Assembly: GCA_023458555.1 (NCBI GenBank)
Contig: JAEWYS010000018.1
Location: forward strand, 62,001 to 126,000
Source: Bacteroidota bacterium
Lineage (GTDB): Bacteria > Bacteroidota > Bacteroidia > Cytophagales > Cytophagaceae
DNA length: 64,000 nt
Reading direction: 5' to 3'
Below are positions 31,204-40,700 of this stretch, piece by piece; the first letter of the stretch is position 1, and each line of letters opens with the position of its first letter. The notes beneath the pieces are model-generated. The model ran no database searches and had not been told where the DNA came from. It saw nothing but the letters and a program-made list of their open reading frames with translations. Position numbers and translations under genes: made by a program.

Positions 31204-32598
31204 ATGATTGATAACGAACAATACCTGACCCCCCGGCAGATAGTTGAAGAACTGGATAAATATATAATCGGTCAGCATGAGGCTAAACGGAATGTGGCGA
31301 TAGCTCTGCGTAACAGATGGAGGCGTATGAGTGCTGATGAGGATATGAGAAAAGAGATTGTTCCTAATAATATTCTGATGATCGGAGCAACCGGAGTAGG
31401 GAAAACCGAAATCGCGCGTCGGCTGGCAAAGGTAGCGGATGCTCCTTTTACAAAGGTTGAAGCCTCAAAATTTACGGAAGTAGGTTATGTGGGCAGGGAT
31501 GTGGAAAGTATGGTCAGAGATCTGGTAGAGCAGGCAGTGCATCTGGTAAAAGCAGGTAAAAAAGAAACGGTAAAAGCAAAGGCCGCTCAGGTAGTTGAGG
31601 ATATCATACTTGATGCTTTAATTCCCCCGGTCAGAAGGCCGGTTTCTTCCGGGCCGACTGTGTTTCCGGATAGTACTGTTCCGGTAAATGAGGATGATGC
31701 AGAGCTTAATGAGCGTACGCGTGAAAAATTCAGGGAAAAGATCCGGAACGGCGAGCTGGATGATCGTAAAATAGAAATTAATGTGCAGGCAGCTGCACCT
31801 TCCAATGTCGGAGTGATCGGGGGCGGTATGGATGAGGTCTCCATGATGAACATTCAGGAGATGATGAATAATCTGATGCCCAAGAAAAACAAGAAACGCA
31901 AAGTTACCATTGCTGATGCCAAGAAAATTCTTCTCGAAGAAGAGGCTGCAAAGCTTATTGATATGGATGAGGTAAAGGAAGAGGCGATTAAAAAGGCTGA
32001 AAATACGGGTATTATTTTTATTGATGAAATAGATAAGATTGCATCGGGGGCATCCGGCAAAAGTGGTCCTGATGTGAGCAGAGAAGGTGTTCAGAGAGAT
32101 TTGCTGCCCATAGTGGAGGGAAGTACGGTCAATACCAAGTATGGGGTAATTTCCACAGATCATATTTTGTTTATTGCTGCCGGTGCGTTCCATATCAGCA
32201 AACCTTCGGATCTTATTCCGGAGCTGCAGGGACGTTTTCCTATTCGTGTTGAGCTGAATAATCTGACCAAGGAAGACTTTTTCCAGATTCTGAAAACACC
32301 GAAAAACGCTCTTACCAAACAGTATGTATCCTTGTTGCAGGCAGAAAATGTAGGTCTGGAATTCAGTGAAGAGGCACTGGGAGAACTCGCAGAAATAGCT
32401 TTTCAGGTTAATTCGGAAGTTGAGAATATTGGCGCCAGAAGGCTTCATACGGTTATGAGCCAGTTGCTTAATGAGATTCTTTTTGATGTACCGGATAAAA
32501 TTGGTCCCAATGCCAAAATCGTAGTTTCGGTGGATATGGTCCGCCAGAAGCTTTCGAGCCTGGTTAAGAATAAAGATTTGAGTCAGTATATTCTTTAG
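31204..32598 (+). CDS. hslU: HslU ATPase of the HslUV protease
   Basis: HslU (ClpY) is the AAA+ unfoldase that feeds proteins to the HslV peptidase. The 464 residues show YLTPRQIVEELDKYIIGQHEAK near the start, Walker A GATGVGKTEIARR, the intermediate domain (about residues 130-245), and Walker B IIFIDEIDKI. The AAA+ end contains RLHTVMSQLLNEILFD. The gene follows porQ by 11 bp, and hslV, which normally pairs with it, is not in this window. A possible degenerate promoter lies before the next gene, so it probably ends the porQ-hslU unit. Confidence 0.97.
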   Translation: MIDNEQYLTPRQIVEELDKYIIGQHEAKRNVAIALRNRWRRMSADEDMRKEIVPNNILMIGATGVGKTEIARRLAKVADAPFTKVEASKFTEVGYVGRDVESMVRDLVEQAVHLVKAGKKETVKAKAAQVVEDIILDALIPPVRRPVSSGPTVFPDSTVPVNEDDAELNERTREKFREKIRNGELDDRKIEINVQAAAPSNVGVIGGGMDEVSMMNIQEMMNNLMPKKNKKRKVTIADAKKILLEEEAAKLIDMDEVKEEAIKKAENTGIIFIDEIDKIASGASGKSGPDVSREGVQRDLLPIVEGSTVNTKYGVISTDHILFIAAGAFHISKPSDLIPELQGRFPIRVELNNLTKEDFFQILKTPKNALTKQYVSLLQAENVGLEFSEEALGELAEIAFQVNSEVENIGARRLHTVMSQLLNEILFDVPDKIGPNAKIVVSVDMVRQKLSSLVKNKDLSQYIL

Positions 32599-32693
32599 GT
32601 GGCATACTTTACAGGCTTTCTGACTTATAAAATTAGCTGCTTTGTGTATTATCTGTGAGTTATTATTCCTGCCATTTGTCGGAAATATAAGTC

Positions 32694-33593
32694 ATGCTGG
32701 AAACCGTTTTTAGTTCATTTACGGATATTTATACCTTACTTGCCGGCAAGCTGGTAATATGGATCAGGCAGGCTATTCTTTTGATTCCGAATGTAATAAC
32801 GGCATCGCTGGTTTTTCTGGTTTTTTACCTGGCAGGAAAATTCAGCGAATCGCTTATTCTTCGCTTCACAAGAGGATATACCCTTGGTTCCGAATTTGTC
32901 CGGATTATAGCCCGGATAATATATGGCGCGTTTGTGATAGCAGGTGTTTTCTTTGCTCTGGGGATTCTTCATCTGGACAAAACAGTTACTTCATTATTGG
33001 CAGGCGCCGGTATTATAGGGCTGGCACTGAGCTTTGCTTTTCAGGATATTGCTACCAATTTTGTTTCAGGATTTATTATTGCCTTGCATAAACCCATAAA
33101 AGTTGGGGATATGGTAGAAACAAACGGGTATATGGGATATATCTCCGAGATTACGCTCAGAGCTATCCACCTGAAAACCTTTCAGGGGCAGGATGTAATT
33201 ATTCCTTCCAAAGATGTATTGCAGAAGGCGATTAAAAATTATACTACGCTTGGTTCGCGCAGAGTGGAGATTGTGGTGCGGGTCGCCTATAAGGAAGATC
33301 TGGAGCGGGTGACGGAGATTGCCAGGAAAGCTGTCGAACAGGTGACGGAGCGTGACGAAGTTTTTCCGGTGGATGTTTATTTTGAGGAATTGGGGGAATC
33401 TTCGGCCAATATGCGCGTAATGTTCTGGATTAATCTGATTCAGAACAGAAACTTTCTCAAAGCGCGTCATGAAGCGATTCTTTTGCTTCATAAAGCCTTC
33501 CGGAATCATGATGTTACTATTCCGTATCCGGCCAGGATCTTGCATTTTTCAGAAAAGGAACGATCAGCTGAGGATAAGCCCCGGACTTTCTGA
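32694..33593 (+). CDS. MscS-family mechanosensitive ion channel
   Basis: The 299-residue inner-membrane protein should have three membrane helices in the first 130 residues. The third helix is the pore-lining one (LLAGAGIIGLALSFAFQDIATNFVSG), with the Gly/Ala packing typical of MscS. The following beta domain has HKPIKVGDMVETNGYMGYI and VIIPSKDVLQKAIKNYT. The cytoplasmic cage ends near residue 290. Such channels release solutes in hypo-osmotic shock. The stop codon is one base from the stop of a convergent ABC gene. Confidence 0.95.
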   Translation: MLETVFSSFTDIYTLLAGKLVIWIRQAILLIPNVITASLVFLVFYLAGKFSESLILRFTRGYTLGSEFVRIIARIIYGAFVIAGVFFALGILHLDKTVTSLLAGAGIIGLALSFAFQDIATNFVSGFIIALHKPIKVGDMVETNGYMGYISEITLRAIHLKTFQGQDVIIPSKDVLQKAIKNYTTLGSRRVEIVVRVAYKEDLERVTEIARKAVEQVTERDEVFPVDVYFEELGESSANMRVMFWINLIQNRNFLKARHEAILLLHKAFRNHDVTIPYPARILHFSEKERSAEDKPRTF

Positions 33594-33594
33594 A

Positions 33595-34377
33595 TCAAAT
33601 TATTCGGGATGATAGGGGTTGATTTTCAAGGATTTTTATACACTGATCAATTGTGTCCGGTGCAATTGGTTTCAGACAGGGCTGCCGCTCAGAAAAGTTA
33701 ATAAAATAACCATTTTGAATATTTTTAAGCATGTGGATGTCATGTGTGATGCAGATAACGGTCTTACCGTTTGCTGTCAGGCGTATGATTTTTTCAAATA
33801 CCTGGCGCTTGTTGTAGAGGTCGAGTTGCTGAGTAGGCTCATCCAGAAGCCATAAGGCGGCGTTGTGCAACTGAAGCTGAGCCAGCCAGACCAGTTGCTG
33901 CTCTCCGCCGGATAGTGTTCCGAATAACTGATCCGAGAGATAGCCGATACCATCGGAATGTAGCTGCTGCCTGGCCGTTTCGTAATCGGCGCTGGTATAG
34001 GTGGATGGAAAACGCTTGTATCGGAACAGGCCCATTACAACCAGATCAATCACTCTGATATCAAAATTGACCGGGTTTTTCTGGGCCAGGTATGTGATGG
34101 TATTGCTGAGCTCTTTTCGGGGATACTGCTGCAGGTTTCTGCCCAATACATTAATGCTTCCCTTAGCGGGAGATGCTTGCCCCGCAAGTGTTCTGAGAAA
34201 AGTGGATTTGCCGGAGCCGTTATGGCCTACTATTGCCACAAAAGAAGAGGCAGGTATCAATAAATCAAGGTTGTCAATCAGATCCTTATCATCGTATTTC
34301 AGAGATAAAGATCTGATATCAATTATAGGCAAGGCTGGAATCTGTTTAGTATTCGTCTTCGTTAAAGAAGAAATCAT
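33595..34377 (-). CDS. ABC transporter ATP-binding protein (FecE/BtuD type), orphan
   Basis: This ATPase has all motifs: Walker A GHNGSGKST, Q-loop in ITYLAQKNP, signature LSGGEQQLVWLAQL, Walker B LWLLDEPTQQLD and H-loop CITHD. The sequence resembles ATPases of iron-siderophore, heme or cobalamin importers. No permease or binding protein lies nearby, so its partner is unknown. The frame is open to 34419, but starting there would overlap the DUF2795 gene by 74 bp. The ATG at 34377 (260 residues) reduces the overlap to 32 bp and is preferred. It sits one base from the stop of the MscS gene, on the opposite strand. Confidence 0.85.
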   Translation of the reverse strand: MISSLTKTNTKQIPALPIIDIRSLSLKYDDKDLIDNLDLLIPASSFVAIVGHNGSGKSTFLRTLAGQASPAKGSINVLGRNLQQYPRKELSNTITYLAQKNPVNFDIRVIDLVVMGLFRYKRFPSTYTSADYETARQQLHSDGIGYLSDQLFGTLSGGEQQLVWLAQLQLHNAALWLLDEPTQQLDLYNKRQVFEKIIRLTANGKTVICITHDIHMLKNIQNGYFINFSERQPCLKPIAPDTIDQCIKILENQPLSSRII

Positions 34378-34567
34378 CTTTGGTCGGATAATCAGGCCAT
34401 ATTTCCTCGATACTTTCATATGGCTGTCCGTCGTCTTCCAGTTCCTGCAGGTTTTCTACCACTTCCATTGGAGCTCCCGTACGAATTGAATAATCAATCA
34501 ATTCGTCTTTTGTGGCTGGCCATGGGGCATCTTCCAAATATGAGGCTAATTCAAGTGTCCAGTACAT
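34346..34567 (-). CDS. DUF2795 family protein
   Basis: This small acidic protein of 73 residues has the family signature WPATKDELIDYSIRTGAP near the middle, VVENLQELEDDGQPYESIEE after it, and the very acidic tail IWPDYPTKDDFFFNEDEY. The family is widespread in Bacteroidota and has no assigned function. Its 3' end overlaps the 5' end of the ABC ATPase gene, and the two are likely co-transcribed from the promoter at 34593-34621. It is complete, with a TAnnTTTG promoter upstream. Confidence 0.88.
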   Translation of the reverse strand: MYWTLELASYLEDAPWPATKDELIDYSIRTGAPMEVVENLQELEDDGQPYESIEEIWPDYPTKDDFFFNEDEY

Positions 34568-34592
34568 ATTAAACAGGTTTTAAATAGTTCCG

Positions 34593-34621
34593 CAAAAATA
34601 GAATTTTATGGCACATTACAA
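34593..34621 (-). promoter_or_regulatory. Bacteroidetes promoter for DUF2795-ABC unit
   Basis: On the minus strand the -7 element is TATTTTTG (34593-34600), an exact TAnnTTTG. A TTG at 34619-34621 lies 18 bases upstream, at or just under the usual -33 spacing. Both elements are present, and the predicted transcript start is about 25 bases from the gene start at 34567. Confidence 0.65.
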
Positions 34622-34800
34622 ACATCTTTTTGATCTGTAATTGAGCAAACAGGTGCCGCTTTATGCGCAAAACGTAGATTGTGTTCAAAAAGTTTTCAAA
34701 AAGAATCCGAAGGGCGGGCAGATCCGGATATATTTCCTCTCTGAGGGAACTATTTCAGGTTTTTTTGGTCATATTTGTACGTTCAATCATAATTAGTAAA

Positions 34801-36477
34801 ATGAGCGCAGAAACCATTATTTTTTCAATGGCCGGGGTGAGTAAAGTTCATCCGCCCAGTAAGCAGGTACTAAAAAATATTTATCTGTCCTTTTTCTATG
34901 GAGCCAAAATCGGAGTTTTGGGTCTCAACGGATCCGGAAAATCATCCTTATTGAAGATTATAGCCGGAGTTGACAAAAACTATCAGGGAGAGGTTGCTTT
35001 TTCTCCGGGATATACCGTTGGGCTGCTTGAGCAGGAGCCGCTGCTTGATACGAATAAGACAGTACGCGAGGTAGTGGAGGAAGGTGTGCAGGAGGTTGTG
35101 GATCTGCTGAAAGAGTTTGAAGAAATCAATCTTAAGTTTGCTGAACCCATGTCTGATGACGAAATGACGAAACTGATCGAGCGTCAGGGGGTAGTTCAGG
35201 AAAAACTGGATCATTATAATGCATGGGAGCTGGACAGTAAGCTTGAGCGGGCTATGGATGCTCTGCGCTGTCCTCCGGGCGAAGCCCGGGTGCAGAATCT
35301 GTCAGGAGGAGAAAAGCGCAGAGTAGCGCTTTGCCGCTTGCTTCTGAAGCAGCCTGATGTGCTTCTGCTTGATGAGCCAACGAACCATCTGGATGCGGAG
35401 TCGGTGCACTGGCTGGAGCAGCATCTTCAGAATTATCAGGGTACAGTTATCGCAGTTACGCACGATCGTTATTTCCTGGATAATGTTGCCGGATGGATTT
35501 TGGAGCTTGATCGCGGAGAAGGTATTCCATGGAAAGGAAATTATTCTTCCTGGCTTGAGCAGAAGCAAAATCGGCTTTCGCAGGAAGAGAAGACCGAATC
35601 CAAGAGACAGAAAACCTTACAGAGGGAGCTTGAGTGGATCCGGATGGCTCCGAAGGCCAGACAGGCCAAGAGCAAGGCAAGAATCAGCGCTTACGAGAAA
35701 ATGCTTGGAGAAGAAGCCAGACAGAAGGAAGAAAAGCTTGAGCTGTTTATTCCGCCGGGGCCAAGGCTGGGTGCCAAGGTGATAGAAGCAGCCGACGTTG
35801 CTAAAGCATATGGAGACAGGTTGTTGTATGAAAATCTTAATTTTTCGCTGCCTCAGGGAGGTATTGTCGGGATTATCGGACCAAACGGAGCGGGGAAAAC
35901 AACATTATTCAGACTGATTACCGGGCAGGAAACTCCTGATAACGGTACTTTTGAGGTAGGAGAAACGGTGGTGCTCGGTTATCTTGATCAGGAACATTCT
36001 AATCTGGATCCGGAGAAAACAGTGTACCAGACTATATCAGGCGGTACAGATCTTATACAGGTTGGCGGCAAGCAGGTTAATGCGCGGGCATATGTAAGCA
36101 AGTTTAACTTTAGCGGCTCTGATCAGGAAAAAAAGGTAAAAGTGCTTTCCGGCGGAGAGCGAAACCGTCTGCATCTTGCCCTGACGCTGAAGTCCGGAGC
36201 CAACTTGCTATTGCTGGATGAGCCAACCAATGACCTGGATGTTAATACGATGCGTGCGCTGGAAGAGGCATTGGAAAATTTTGCCGGTTGCGCGGTGGTC
36301 ATCACGCACGACCGCTGGTTCCTGGACAGGGTGGCCACGCACATTCTTGCTTTTGAAGGAGATTCGCAGGTGTATTTCTTTGAAGGAAACTTTTCTGATT
36401 ATGAGGAAAACCGGAGAAAACGACTTGGCGATGCCGACCCTACCCGGATTAAGTATAAAAAACTTGTAAAGGAATAA
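34801..36477 (+). CDS. ettA: ABC-F family ATPase EttA (energy-dependent translational throttle)
   Basis: EttA binds the ribosomal E site and couples early elongation to ATP level. The 558-residue protein has two ABC cassettes: the first with Walker A GLNGSGKSS, signature LSGGEKRRVAL and Walker B LLLDEPTNHLD; the second with GPNGAGKTT, LSGGERNRLHL and LLLDEPTNDLD. A charged linker of about 80 residues lies between them. There are no membrane segments, and the sequence PPGEARVQNLSGG is typical of EttA rather than other ABC-F members. The frame is open to 34681, but those 40 extra residues do not belong to the family, and the ATG at 34801 is used. CATATTTG at 34770-34777 is one base off a -7 element. 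A terminator follows. Confidence 0.92.
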   Translation: MSAETIIFSMAGVSKVHPPSKQVLKNIYLSFFYGAKIGVLGLNGSGKSSLLKIIAGVDKNYQGEVAFSPGYTVGLLEQEPLLDTNKTVREVVEEGVQEVVDLLKEFEEINLKFAEPMSDDEMTKLIERQGVVQEKLDHYNAWELDSKLERAMDALRCPPGEARVQNLSGGEKRRVALCRLLLKQPDVLLLDEPTNHLDAESVHWLEQHLQNYQGTVIAVTHDRYFLDNVAGWILELDRGEGIPWKGNYSSWLEQKQNRLSQEEKTESKRQKTLQRELEWIRMAPKARQAKSKARISAYEKMLGEEARQKEEKLELFIPPGPRLGAKVIEAADVAKAYGDRLLYENLNFSLPQGGIVGIIGPNGAGKTTLFRLITGQETPDNGTFEVGETVVLGYLDQEHSNLDPEKTVYQTISGGTDLIQVGGKQVNARAYVSKFNFSGSDQEKKVKVLSGGERNRLHLALTLKSGANLLLLDEPTNDLDVNTMRALEEALENFAGCAVVITHDRWFLDRVATHILAFEGDSQVYFFEGNFSDYEENRRKRLGDADPTRIKYKKLVKE

Positions 36478-36486
36478 AGTTCTGAG

Positions 36487-36520
36487 ATGGGTGGTCACCG
36501 GATCGCCCATTTTTTATTTT
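36487..36520 (+). terminator. Rho-independent terminator after ettA
   Basis: ATGGGTG at 36487-36493 pairs with CGCCCAT at 36504-36510 with one T-G wobble, around a 10-base loop. It is followed by TTTTTTATTTT. It begins nine bases after the ettA stop. Confidence 0.8.
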
Positions 36521-36564
36521 ACGGGTTTCGGAAGACTGATACAGTTCTGTATTTTTTTAAGTTT

Positions 36565-37038
36565 CTACAGTCTGAACAGCGCTTCAAACAATTGGCCATT
36601 ACTGATCAGGGCGCCTGAATCAATTACGGCGAAGATCTCTTCTTCCCTTGATTTTATATAGGTTCTTTCTGTTTTGAAATAACTGACTGCTTCATTAAAA
36701 TTTTCAGGATGTTCGGCGAGTTCCTGAAGACAGGAGGGATTGTTGAAATCAATCTCGAAGTGACTGGCTGCATTTAAACCTACCAGCAATACGCTCTCCT
36801 CTGTGAACTTGAAAAGAAGCAGCGTGCCGGCATTTCGCTGTTCGGCATAATCTATCTTTTTCAGTACTTTTTCCATTACTATATCGGAAAACATACTGAT
36901 CAGCTGATCTACGCGATGCTGACTCGTTTCTTTTATTTTGACCCATTCATCGGCAGTAATCTGATTGGATGCCAGAAACCGGACAAATTCAGGTTCCAGC
37001 TCTTTTAATTCGTCCAGTGTCAGCAGTCGGTATTTCAT
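36565..37038 (-). CDS. DUF6495-like protein
   Basis: The 157-residue soluble protein is of mixed composition, with no signal peptide or membrane helix. The first 60 residues (MKYRLLTLDELKELEPEFVRFL; TADEWVKIKE; VDQLISMFSDIVMEKVLKKIDY) resemble the Bacteroidota family DUF6495, of unknown function. The middle contains hydrophobic beta strands (GTLLLFKFTEESVLLVGLNA). The assignment comes from recall of the family pattern, so moderate confidence is given. It is on the opposite strand to the neighbouring genes, and its upstream side opens onto the large gene-free gap. Confidence 0.65.
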   Translation of the reverse strand: MKYRLLTLDELKELEPEFVRFLASNQITADEWVKIKETSQHRVDQLISMFSDIVMEKVLKKIDYAEQRNAGTLLLFKFTEESVLLVGLNAASHFEIDFNNPSCLQELAEHPENFNEAVSYFKTERTYIKSREEEIFAVIDSGALISNGQLFEALFRL

Positions 37039-37757
37039 ACAATATTTACAGGTTATGATGTGTAAATTTAATGATCTCTTCCTTTTGGTCCAATAATGAG
37101 ATGCGGACCCCGGGAGGCTTTATTAAAATGTGCCTGCTATTCGGATTAGTTAAAGGGTACTTTTATTTTCTCATTTAATTCTTTAAACTTTTCAGAGAAT
37201 TTTTATTGAAAAAGAAATAATAGTACCCACACGGCAACCATTGTTTTACATATCAATAATTTATTTTTTTATTTTGCCTGAAATTGTTGTTAAAAATTAA
37301 AATTATTTAAATAGATTTGTGCAAAAGTACCCCCTATCAAATTAGTTTGCTCTGATGTAATTTGTCCTGTTCATTTTTTTCATAAATGGTTATGAATTTA
37401 AAAAATGAGCGGCGTGCCTTATTCAGAATTGTCTGAGTAAAGCAGGCGGATTATTTTTTTATGAAGAGTAGATGTGCTATTGTTTATATTTTGGCAATAA
37501 GTCCTTTGTCTGTTGGTTTTGACAGATAAAGCTTGTGGTGAAAGCAGTTTTTGCAATAATCGGATATAGCTATTATCAGATTGTTATGAGAATAAAAAAG
37601 TAAGTAATCAGGTCAGGCAACGAAGCGAAAAACTGAACCCTGATCACAGGATTTTTCCTGATATCTTACAATAGCCGAAGCGCTAATGTAGTTATTAATT
37701 ACTTTTTATAAAAAAATAAATACTTCCGGTCAGCTATGAGAAAACGGATCTTAGATA
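37039..37757 (+). other. Gene-free stretch with leader of the giant-protein cluster
   Basis: This 719-bp AT-rich stretch holds no convincing gene on either strand. It contains a promoter-like pair at 37287-37319, giving a leader of more than 400 nt. Two possible stem-loops lie in the leader: ATCAGG/TCAG at 37607-37616 against CTGA/CCTGAT at 37633-37644 (10 bp with a 2-base bulge), and CAGGA/TCCTG at 37647-37660. Short runs of T and A fill the rest. Confidence 0.5.
37287..37319 (+). promoter_or_regulatory. Bacteroidetes promoter upstream of the giant-protein cluster
   Basis: TAGATTTG at 37312-37319 matches the TAnnTTTG -7 element exactly. A TTG at 37287-37289 lies 22 bases upstream, the correct -33 spacing. 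It is one of the best promoter matches in the window. It points toward the 1,500-residue gene, and the transcript would have a leader of more than 400 bases. Confidence 0.65.
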
Positions 37758-37793
37758 TTGTATGAATACAGATTTAAAATAATAAGGCAGACG

Positions 37794-40700
37794 GTGAAGT
37801 TAGGGAATACTTTTTTTACCGGGACAGCAAAAAGCTATTTTTCTGTCCGGGTTATGATTATCGCTCTGATCAGTTGCTTCGGTTTTTTTGATGTACAGGC
37901 TCAGGAAAAGACAATTAATAAAGGACTGGAGGTTCTTCGTAGTGTTGACTCTGTCAATCGCAAAGCATCAGAGATTATTGCCTCCATCGATGCGGCATAC
38001 AGGAAGATTGAAGAGTCTCAGGAATATAAAACCCTGGTAGACGGACAGTCGCTTACACTGCCGTATGCTATTGTAGGAGATGAGCAGGACAAGAAATATG
38101 CAATAGTTTTAAAAAGTGTAAAGCTGGATCCGGTGCGGGGAATGCATGCGGAAATTGTGATGAAAGTCCCTGTTTCGTCCGATAAGTCACTTTATTTTAT
38201 GGCGGACAATGTGCCGCTTTCCAAGAAGGGGAAATTGCAGGGAGAACTAAACCTGTTTCTGGTCAGGACGGATTCATTTACTGTCGGGGAAGGATATAAG
38301 ATCATTTTTAAAGGGCTTGATAATCCCAATAAGGCATATTCATATGTTACTTTTGACTGTCGAGGTTTCAAGCAGATCAATATCAACGGCAGGCTGGCGT
38401 TTAGCCAGAATGCGCTGGTAGAGTCATCGGAAGAAAAAGGTCCTAAAGTGCCGTTGAAGCTGGATTTTTATATCAATGCGGATAAGCTTTCCAATATGGT
38501 TGTCCAGATTTCAGATGTTCCGGCTTTTGAATTTGCCAGGCTGCCAGGCTTTAAATGCAGGGTAGACCAGATTGTTCTGGATAAAAGCGCTATAAGTAAT
38601 GCCCGGGGTTTTGAGCTTCCTGGCTGGTATCTGGATTCACTGTCGAAAAAAGTATCCGGACTGGATAAAAGTGTATATGGCTCGGTATTGTGGCAGGGCG
38701 TATATCTTCCGAAGATTTCCATAGAGATACCACCCAGGTTTACAGAGGGAAAAAGCAGCAAAGAAGCCGTAATTGTCGGAGCAGATCATCTTATTGTCGA
38801 TCATTACGGAATTACGGCCCTGGCGTATGCGCTTAATGTGCTGCAGGGCGGCGATCTCAAGGGATTTAAATACTCCATAGATTCACTTCGTCTCAATGTG
38901 ATAGCCAATACTCTTTCCCGGGCCGGTTTTTACGGAGGTATGAGCCTGCCGGTTTGTAAAGAGGATTCGAAACTGGATTTCGGACTTACTATTAGCCGTA
39001 GTATAAAGGATGATGCAGACCTGGAATATCATGGTTATGCGGCTTTCAGAACCAATCTGAACACAAGCGCTTTCGGACTCGCTCAGATCGGGCTGGAACG
39101 TTGCCGGCTCGATTTTTTATACAGGGATAAACAGTTTTTCCCCAAGGCGACTTTGCAGGGAAGTCTTTATCTGGCATTATCTTCCAAAAGCAGTGATAAA
39201 TCTGTCGGAAATCTCGGGGTGGAGTTTGGTGATCTGGTCATTTCCAGCGAAGGTTCCTATATAGAAAGAGGTCCTAATTTTTATATGCGTGTCAAGACAG
39301 GAGATTTGTCTTCCAAGCTTGCAAATCTTCCGGTAACCATTAAAGACCCTGTTTTGAAATCCATGAATGGAAAGCAGCGGTTCGGGCTTGGTCTGACTCT
39401 TGGAATTAATCTGACTAAGTCCGGTGGTGACAGTAATGAAAGTTCCAGCGGTTTTGGGGGAGATGCTACCATTACCATCTGGGCTGAGCGAACTGCTTCC
39501 AGCAAACGCTGGAAATACGATTCTTTTGAAGTCAGTGAGGTCAATATCGGAGCGGATCTTGGTGCAGTAAAGCTCAAGGGGAGCCTGTCTATGTTTGATG
39601 GTGACAGTATCTATGGGCAGGGATACTGCGGCTATCTCAGCCTGGATATTATTGAAAAGATCAAAGTGGAAGGAGCAGCTATTTTCGGTAGAAAAACCGA
39701 ATTGGAGGAGGCAAGTGTGATGACTATAACAAATTTGCTGGCCAGTGGCGAAGCAATGGATTTCCCTTCTACAGACGAGGATGTACAGATTTCTTCGGGC
39801 AAAACGATGTTTCGATACTGGTTTGTAGATGCGAGAGTATCATTTATGCCAGGTGTCCCGATCGGTACAGGTATAGAAATTAACTCCTTTACAGGAGGAC
39901 TTTATTATAATATGGCTATGGTGGTGCCTGATCAGGCAGCCTCTCAGAATACAGGTGTAAGATGTAAAACGGTTTCAGGAAGAACATACCATCCAACGAA
40001 AAATGTAGCCGGATTGATTGCGGGCATTGGTTTACAATCAATGGGAGGTGGTAATGTGTTTAACGGCGATATCAATTTTGGAATTGAATTCAGCCTGAAC
40101 GGCATGGGGGTATTGAGGCTGGCTACCTGGGGAGGTGTAAAGTTTGTTACTATGGGTTTCAATCCATCGGGACTTGATGCTGTTGCATCGAAACTGAAAG
40201 GCGGTGAAACACTGGGAGAAAATACAAAATCCAAAACCGAATCAACGGAACCGCCATCGTCAGCGGTAGCGGCTTCCTGGTTTGTGCAGTATGACGTGCC
40301 GAATAAAACACTGGTTGGTGATTTTGATATTTATATAAATCTGGCCGATGTAATTTCCGGAAATCAGGGAGGAAACAAAGCAGGGAGAATCTCTATTTAC
40401 GCCTCCGGAACAGAAAAGAAGTGGTATCTGAATATCGGGCGGCCTATTGAGGGACAGATGATTGGCGTCAATGTGGTTGGACTGGCTGATATCGGTGGCT
40501 ATTTCTGTGTGGGAAGCGTGCTTCCTGTACCTCCGATTGCTCCTATGCCTCCTGAGATCGGAGCCAATATTGATATAGACTATAACCTGCTTGCTATGGG
40601 TGGAGGATTGTCATTGGGGGCCCGACTGGATATCAGAGGTAAACCGGGGGTGACTTTATGGCCATGTAAGCTAAGGGCAGAACTCCGATATATATTGCTT

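Noticed and set aside
31618..32448. Minus-strand open frame of 276 codons opposite hslU
   Set aside because: hslU on the plus strand has every family motif. The antisense product has no recognisable pattern.
34681..34800. Upstream extension of ettA by 40 residues
   Set aside because: It adds a basic and hydrophobic segment foreign to ABC-F proteins, which are cytoplasmic. The ATG at 34801 gives the conserved N-terminus.
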